Assembly: GCA_009377645.1 (NCBI GenBank)
Contig: WHTQ01000001.1
Location: 1 to 64,000 of the forward strand
Origin: Micromonosporaceae bacterium
Lineage (GTDB): Bacteria; Actinomycetota; Actinomycetes; Mycobacteriales; Micromonosporaceae
Direction of reading: 5' to 3'
DNA length: 64,000 nt
The position numbers and the translations under genes were made by a program. The notes beneath the pieces are model-generated. The model made no database searches. It was not told the DNA's origin and saw only the letters and a list, made by a program, of their open reading frames with translations. Below are positions 59,733-64,000 of this stretch, piece after piece; position 1 is the first letter of the stretch; each line of letters begins with the position of its first letter.

Positions 59733-60827
59733 ATGCAGCTACGGGACCGGGCCGAGTGCCGGTACGACGCGGTCGCGCTCGGGGAGGTGATGCTGCGGCT
59801 GGACCCGGGCGAGGGGCGGGTGCGCACCACCCGCCAGTTCCAGGTTTGGGAGGGCGGCGGTGAGTACAATGTGGTCCGCGGCCTGCGGCGCTGCTTCGGG
59901 CTGCGCACCGCGGTGGTCAGCGCGTTCGCCGACAACGAGGTGGGCCGGCTGGTCGAGGACTTCATCCTGACCGGCGGGGTGGACACCGCGCTGATCCGGT
60001 GGGTGCCCTACGACGGAATCGGGCGCACCGTCCGCAATGGCCTGAACTTCACCGAACGCGGCTTCGGGGTGCGGGGCGCGGTCGGCGTCTCCGACCGGGG
60101 CCACACCGCCGCCAGCCAGCTGCGGGCCGGCGACGTCGACTGGGAGCACGTGTTCGGCGGGCTGGGCGCCCGCTGGTTCCACACCGGCGGGATCTTCGCC
60201 GGACTGTCCGAGACCACCCCGGACGTGCTGGAGGAGGCGATGGCCGCCGCCAAGCGGCACGGCACGGTGGTCTCGTACGACCTCAACTACCGGCCCAGCC
60301 TGTGGCAGGCGATCGGCGGCCACGCCCGCGCCCAGCAGGTCAACCAGCGGCTGGCCCAGTATGTCGACGTGCTGATCGGCAACGAAGAGGACTTCACCGC
60401 CGCGCTCGGGTTCACGGTGCCGGACACCGACCCGGAGCTGACCGCCCTGCCAGTGGCGGGTTTCCAACGGATGATTGGCGAGCTCACCCGGGCGTACCCG
60501 CACATCTCGGTGGTGGCGACCACCCTGCGCGCGGTCCGCACCGCCACCGTCAACGACTGGGGCGCGATCGCCTGGTCGCAGCCGACCGGGTTCGTCCAGG
60601 CCACCGACCGGCCCGGCCTGGAGATTGTGGACCGGGTCGGCGGCGGCGACGGCTTCGCCTCCGGGCTGATCTACGGGCTGCTGGAGAACGGCGACCTGCC
60701 GACCGCGGTGGAGTACGGCGCGGCGCACGGCGCGCTGGCCATGACCACCCCGGGCGACACCTCGATGGCGACCCTGCGCGAGGTGGAACGGCTCGCCGCC
60801 GGTGGCGGCGCCCGGGTCCAGCGCTGA
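59733..60827 (+). CDS. PfkB-family sugar kinase (2-keto-3-deoxygluconate kinase-like)
   Basis: 364 residues. N-terminal ALGEVMLRLDPGEGR, GGGEYNVVRGLRR, SYDLNYRPSLW, NEEDF and the catalytic DRVGGGDGFASG (Asp base). The closing part is that of KDG kinases. ATG with GGACAGGAGG upstream; 32 bp after the aldolase. Would phosphorylate the keto-deoxy acid before aldol cleavage. Confidence 0.9.
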   Translation: MQLRDRAECRYDAVALGEVMLRLDPGEGRVRTTRQFQVWEGGGEYNVVRGLRRCFGLRTAVVSAFADNEVGRLVEDFILTGGVDTALIRWVPYDGIGRTVRNGLNFTERGFGVRGAVGVSDRGHTAASQLRAGDVDWEHVFGGLGARWFHTGGIFAGLSETTPDVLEEAMAAAKRHGTVVSYDLNYRPSLWQAIGGHARAQQVNQRLAQYVDVLIGNEEDFTAALGFTVPDTDPELTALPVAGFQRMIGELTRAYPHISVVATTLRAVRTATVNDWGAIAWSQPTGFVQATDRPGLEIVDRVGGGDGFASGLIYGLLENGDLPTAVEYGAAHGALAMTTPGDTSMATLREVERLAAGGGARVQR

Positions 60828-60892
60828 GAGCTCCTCGGTCGGGGACGGCGAGCCACGCACCGGCGGTAGGATCGGTACGTCGGAAGGACCGG

Positions 60893-61765
60893 ATGACGAG
60901 CGAACGCCTGACCCCTGTGACGCCGCTCACCTGGCTGTTCGTACCCGGAGACCGGCCGCGGGCGCTCTCCGGAGCACTCCGGGCCGGTGCCGACGTGGTG
61001 ATCGTCGACCTTGAAGACGCGGTCGCGCCAGCCGGCAAGGCGGCCGCTCGGTCGGCGATCCGGGAGCTGCTTGGCACCCCGCCGGAGGTCCCGGTCTATG
61101 TGCGGGTCAATGGCATCGACAACCCGCACTCGCGGGAGGACATCGACGCACTCGCCCCGTTGCCCGGCCTGGCCGGCATCATGCTGCCGAAGACCAGCTC
61201 GGGCGGCACGGTGCGCACGGCGCTGCGGTGGTCGGACGCGGCGACCGGGTCAGCAGGTGGCGGCCCGCCGCTGCATTGCCTGCTGGAATGCGCCCAGGGC
61301 ATCGAGAACGCGATGGCGATCGCAACCGCCGACCCGCGGGTCGCCGGGATCGGGCTCGGTGAGATCGATCTCATGGCCGACCTGGGTGTCACCGACGACG
61401 CCGGGCTGGTCTGGGCGCGTGGGCGGATCGTGGTCGCGGCCCGGGCTGCCGGCCTGCCGCCGCCGCCCCAGGGGGTCTATCCCGACGTTCACGACCTGGC
61501 CGGTCTCGCGCAGTCGTGCGCTGCCGGCCGGGCCACCGGCTTCTTCGGCCGGTATGCGATCCATCCCCGCCAGCTGCCGGTCATCGTGGACTCCTACCGG
61601 CCCTCTGTGGACGAGCTGGCACGCGCCCGCGAAGCGTTGGCGGCGCTGGGTTCCGGGTCGGGGGCCGCCGCGCTACCCGACGGCCGGTTCGTTGACGAGG
61701 CGGTGCTCCGCAGCGCCCGGGCGGCGGTCGCACTGGCCGAGCGGTATGGGACCCAGGGGCGATGA
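60893..61765 (+). CDS. CitE/HpcH-type CoA-ester lyase
   Basis: 290 residues. LFVPGDRPRALSGAL, IVDLEDAVAPAGKAAAR (intact D-L-E-D), RVNGIDNPHS, LLECAQGIENA (metal-binding Glu), GLGEIDLMADLG (metal-binding Asp). Length fits CitE-like malyl-CoA/citramalyl-CoA lyases. Compared with 16021-16986 it is shorter and keeps the canonical Asp. SD GGAAGGA; overlaps the next gene (ATGA). Confidence 0.9.
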   Translation: MTSERLTPVTPLTWLFVPGDRPRALSGALRAGADVVIVDLEDAVAPAGKAAARSAIRELLGTPPEVPVYVRVNGIDNPHSREDIDALAPLPGLAGIMLPKTSSGGTVRTALRWSDAATGSAGGGPPLHCLLECAQGIENAMAIATADPRVAGIGLGEIDLMADLGVTDDAGLVWARGRIVVAARAAGLPPPPQGVYPDVHDLAGLAQSCAAGRATGFFGRYAIHPRQLPVIVDSYRPSVDELARAREALAALGSGSGAAALPDGRFVDEAVLRSARAAVALAERYGTQGR

Positions 61766-62826
61766 CCCAGCCGGGGCCGGATCCCGGTGGGACGACTGGG
61801 CTTGCGCTGCGGTGCGGTCTCCGGCTGCCGCCGCACGGGCCGTTCCCGGAGCTGGTCGAGCAGGCGCAGCAGGCAGAGCGGTGGGGCTTCGATTCGCTCT
61901 GGCTGCCCGACTCCCACCTGCTCTGGCACGACGTCTGGACCTCGATGGCGGTGCTGGCGGCGAACACCTCGCGGGTGACGCTGGGCACGGCGGTCGCCAA
62001 CCCGGTGACCCGGCACCCCACGGTGCTGGCCTCCGCCGCCGCCAGCGTCGACGCACTGTCCGGCGGCCGGACCGTGCTCGGCGTGGGAGCCGGGGACAGC
62101 GCGGTCCGGATCCTCAGCGGGACCCCGGCCCGGGTGGACCAGATGCGGGCCGCGGTGGAGACCATCCGCACCCTCACCGGCGGCCACCGCCAGCCCGGAC
62201 CGCCCCCCTACCGGATCCGGACCGCGCAGGGCCGGCCGGCGCCGGTCCCGGTCTACCTGGGGGTGACCGGCCCGCGGATGCTGCGGCTGGCCGGCGAGCT
62301 GGCGGACGGCGCCATCCTCATGTCCGGGGCCGGCGACGAGAGCATCCGGTACGCGCTGTCGCACCTGCGGGAGGGGCTGGCGCGGGCCGGCCGCCGGCCG
62401 GAGGAGCTCGACGTGGTGGTCGGGCTCCGCTGCTTCCTGGGCGACCCGGAGCAGATGCGGGAGCAGGCCCGCCCGTTCGCCGCGAAATACCTGCTGCGCT
62501 CGCCCGACGCGGTGGCCGCCGCCGGGGTCCAGCAGGTCCCGCGCGACTACCGCGAGCTGGCCGAGACCTACCCCGACCTGGTCCACAGTGAAGACTGGGA
62601 GGCCGCGGTGCGGGCCTGCCGGTGGGTCCCCCACGAGGTGCTGGAGCAGTTCTGCGCGGCGTTCATCGTCGGCCCGGACACCGGCGCGATCCGCCGCACC
62701 CTGCACCGGCTCCACCGGCACGGGGTGTCGCACGTCATGCTGATGGACTACGCCTCGTACGCGTACCCGTCCGGCCTGGCCGCCGCGGTCGCCCGGGACG
62801 TCCTGCCGTCCCTGGCCGCCGGCTGA
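61762..62826 (+). CDS. LLM-class F420-dependent oxidoreductase
   Basis: 354 residues, luciferase-like TIM barrel. AERWGFDSLWLPDSHLLWHDVW, VTLGTAVANPVTRHP and GRTVLGVGAGDSA follow the methylenetetrahydromethanopterin-reductase-like branch that uses F420. VYLGVTGPRMLRLAGELADGAIL completes the signature. Uses the F420 cofactor of actinomycetes. ATG overlaps the CitE-like stop. Substrate unknown. Confidence 0.88.
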   Translation: MTQPGPDPGGTTGLALRCGLRLPPHGPFPELVEQAQQAERWGFDSLWLPDSHLLWHDVWTSMAVLAANTSRVTLGTAVANPVTRHPTVLASAAASVDALSGGRTVLGVGAGDSAVRILSGTPARVDQMRAAVETIRTLTGGHRQPGPPPYRIRTAQGRPAPVPVYLGVTGPRMLRLAGELADGAILMSGAGDESIRYALSHLREGLARAGRRPEELDVVVGLRCFLGDPEQMREQARPFAAKYLLRSPDAVAAAGVQQVPRDYRELAETYPDLVHSEDWEAAVRACRWVPHEVLEQFCAAFIVGPDTGAIRRTLHRLHRHGVSHVMLMDYASYAYPSGLAAAVARDVLPSLAAG

Positions 62827-62887
62827 CCGGCCCCGCGCTACCTGCCGCGGGTCCCGACCGCCCGCCGCAGGTAGCGCGCCGGGCCGG
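62827..62887. terminator. Bidirectional hairpin between convergent genes
   Basis: Arms CGCGCTACCTGC (62834-62845) and GCAGGTAGCGCG (62867-62878) pair over 12 bp, and CCGGCCC (62827-62833) pairs with GGGCCGG (62881-62887) after a 2-base bulge, with a 21-base loop. It lies just past the LLM stop and includes the end of the opposite gene. No U tract, as usual in high-GC actinomycetes. Confidence 0.65.
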
Positions 62888-64000
62888 AGCGGGGGAGGAT
62901 CTCGCCGTCCTCCATCACCAGCTCGCCCCGCGCCACCGTCAGCACCGGCCAGCCCCGGAACGTGACTCCCTCGTAGATGCTGTACGGCGCGCCCGACCGG
63001 TGCCACTGCGCGGAGACGGTCTTCTCCAGCTCCAGGTCGAGCAGCATCAGGTCGGCGCACATCCCCGGCGCGATCGCGCCCCGGTCGGTCAGGCCGAAGA
63101 TCCGGGCCGGCCAGCCGGCGGTCAGCTCGGCCACCCGGCGCAGGTCGAGCCGGCCCTTGCCGACCCCCTCGGACAGCAGGACCGGGAGGGTGTGCATCAT
63201 GTTCGGGAAGCCGGCCGCGGCGTCCCAGATCGACCCGTCCAAGCCCTTCAGCTCCAGTGGCTTGGCACCGTGGTCACTGCCCATGCAGGTGACTCCGGCG
63301 TCGGCCAGCCCCTGCCAGAGCCCATCGTTGTCCACACTGGTCCGCACCGGTGGGTTCACCTTGGCCAGGTAGCCGGCCTCGCTGTCCTGGGTGTGGGTCA
63401 GGTAGTGGGCGCAGGTCTCGGCGTGGATCGTGGTCCCGCGGGCGGCGGCGTCCCGCACCGCCGCCAACCCGGCCGCCGAGCTGAGGTGGACCACGTACAG
63501 CGGGCATCCGGTCTGCCGCGCGAACATCCCGGCACGCTGGATGTTCTCCGCCTCCGCGATCGACGGGGAGGTGAGCGACCAGCTCGCCAGCTGGTCGTCA
63601 CCGCGCCCCTGCTCGCGCCACTGGCGCCGCATCCGCCAGATGATGTCCTGGTTCTCGGCGTGGACCAGCGCGGTGCCGCCGAGCTCGGCCACCCGGTCGA
63701 ACCCCTCCAGCAGGTAGCCGTCGTCGACTCCCCGCTTCACCATCGAGCCCGGCTCCGGGTCCCGGCGGCCCATGAAGAACTTGAAGCTGGAGACTCCGAA
63801 GTGATCGGCGTACCGGGCGACCGAGGAGAGCTGCTCCTCAGTCATCAGGGTGAGGTGGATCGCGAAGTCGACCAGCGAGTTCTCCTGGTACTTCGGGATC
63901 AGCTCGTCCAGGTAGTCGTAGTCGTCGAACGAGCGCTCCATCTTGACGAACGACGTCACCCCGCCGAGCACCCCGTGCGCCGTCTCGGTGGCCAGCTCCC
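62838..64000 (-). CDS. Dihydropyrimidinase/hydantoinase-like amidohydrolase (partial, 5' end outside window)
   Basis: 387 codons present; the frame is open to the right edge. Carboxylated-Lys candidate in SSFKFFMG, metal His in LVHAENQ and VVHLSS, catalytic Asp in GSDHGA, and the closing APGMCADLMLLDLE. The N-terminal H-x-H must lie beyond 64000. Opens cyclic amides (hydantoin, dihydropyrimidine or allantoin-like). Converges on the LLM gene; different subgroup from 4500-5702. Confidence 0.88.
   Translation of the reverse strand, partial: ELATETAHGVLGGVTSFVKMERSFDDYDYLDELIPKYQENSLVDFAIHLTLMTEEQLSSVARYADHFGVSSFKFFMGRRDPEPGSMVKRGVDDGYLLEGFDRVAELGGTALVHAENQDIIWRMRRQWREQGRGDDQLASWSLTSPSIAEAENIQRAGMFARQTGCPLYVVHLSSAAGLAAVRDAAARGTTIHAETCAHYLTHTQDSEAGYLAKVNPPVRTSVDNDGLWQGLADAGVTCMGSDHGAKPLELKGLDGSIWDAAAGFPNMMHTLPVLLSEGVGKGRLDLRRVAELTAGWPARIFGLTDRGAIAPGMCADLMLLDLELEKTVSAQWHRSGAPYSIYEGVTFRGWPVLTVARGELVMEDGEILPRSGPARYLRRAVGTRGR

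Overview
The window is 64 kb of very GC-rich DNA with tightly packed, often ATGA/GTGA-overlapping genes, many GTG and some TTG starts, several TetR/GntR regulators, lipobox-type binding proteins and an F420-type LLM oxidoreductase. This fits a high-G+C actinomycete; genus cannot be told from the sequence alone. I see no tRNA, rRNA, CRISPR array, insertion sequence or phage gene. Nearly everything is catabolic: uptake systems, CoA chemistry, aromatic-ring oxygenases and aldolases. The window looks like a chromosomal catabolic island, and both ends cut through genes.

Region A (1-16986). The minus strand carries three consecutive transcription units. The first is a peptide-type ABC transporter (binding protein, permease, fused permease-ATPase, ATPase) followed by a UGSC-family small/large gene pair. 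The second is an NHL beta-propeller lyase, an ADP-forming acyl-CoA synthetase, an amidohydrolase, a second UGSC small/large pair and a TetR regulator. The third is a NitT/TauT-type ABC transporter running off the left edge. A CitE/HpcH-type lyase is divergent on the plus strand. All four promoters carry the same 19-bp operator (core GTAAGTTA), in three or four of them placed on the -10 element, so this is probably one regulon of the local TetR protein.

Region B (17041-31350). One operon of about 11 kb reads leftwards: Fe/spermidine-type ABC transporter, thiolase-like protein plus DUF35 partner, isocitrate-lyase-superfamily lyase, ADP-forming acyl-CoA synthetase, a second thiolase-like/DUF35 pair, and a GntR regulator as last gene. 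A CaiB-type CoA transferase is divergent from it across a shared palindrome. Both thiolase-like proteins lack the nucleophilic Cys, which points to retro-aldol cleavage of CoA thioesters rather than thiolysis. Next to it lie an SDR/TetR divergent pair, the remnant of a LacI gene and an orphan membrane beta-propeller protein.

Region C (33494-58943). Two parallel modules, each with its own TetR regulator, ABC transporter, Rieske oxygenase and ornithine-cyclodeaminase-like enzyme. Module 1 also has an intradiol (hydroxyquinol/catechol-type) dioxygenase and methylmalonate-semialdehyde dehydrogenase. Module 2 has a beta-hydroxyacid dehydrogenase, a cyclase, a DapA-type aldolase, two MmgE/PrpD proteins, a cupin, a maleylacetate-reductase-like Fe-ADH and a Zn-ADH. 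The two TetR proteins are paralogues and six related operators sit in the promoters of both modules, so cross-regulation is likely. Together the genes suggest hydroxylation and intradiol cleavage of a (nitrogen-containing?) aromatic compound to maleylacetate and 3-oxoadipate; the real substrate is not shown by the sequence.

Region D (59050-64000). A KDPG-type aldolase, PfkB sugar kinase, CitE-like lyase and LLM oxidoreductase read rightwards and converge, over a strong hairpin, on a dihydropyrimidinase-like gene that runs off the right edge.
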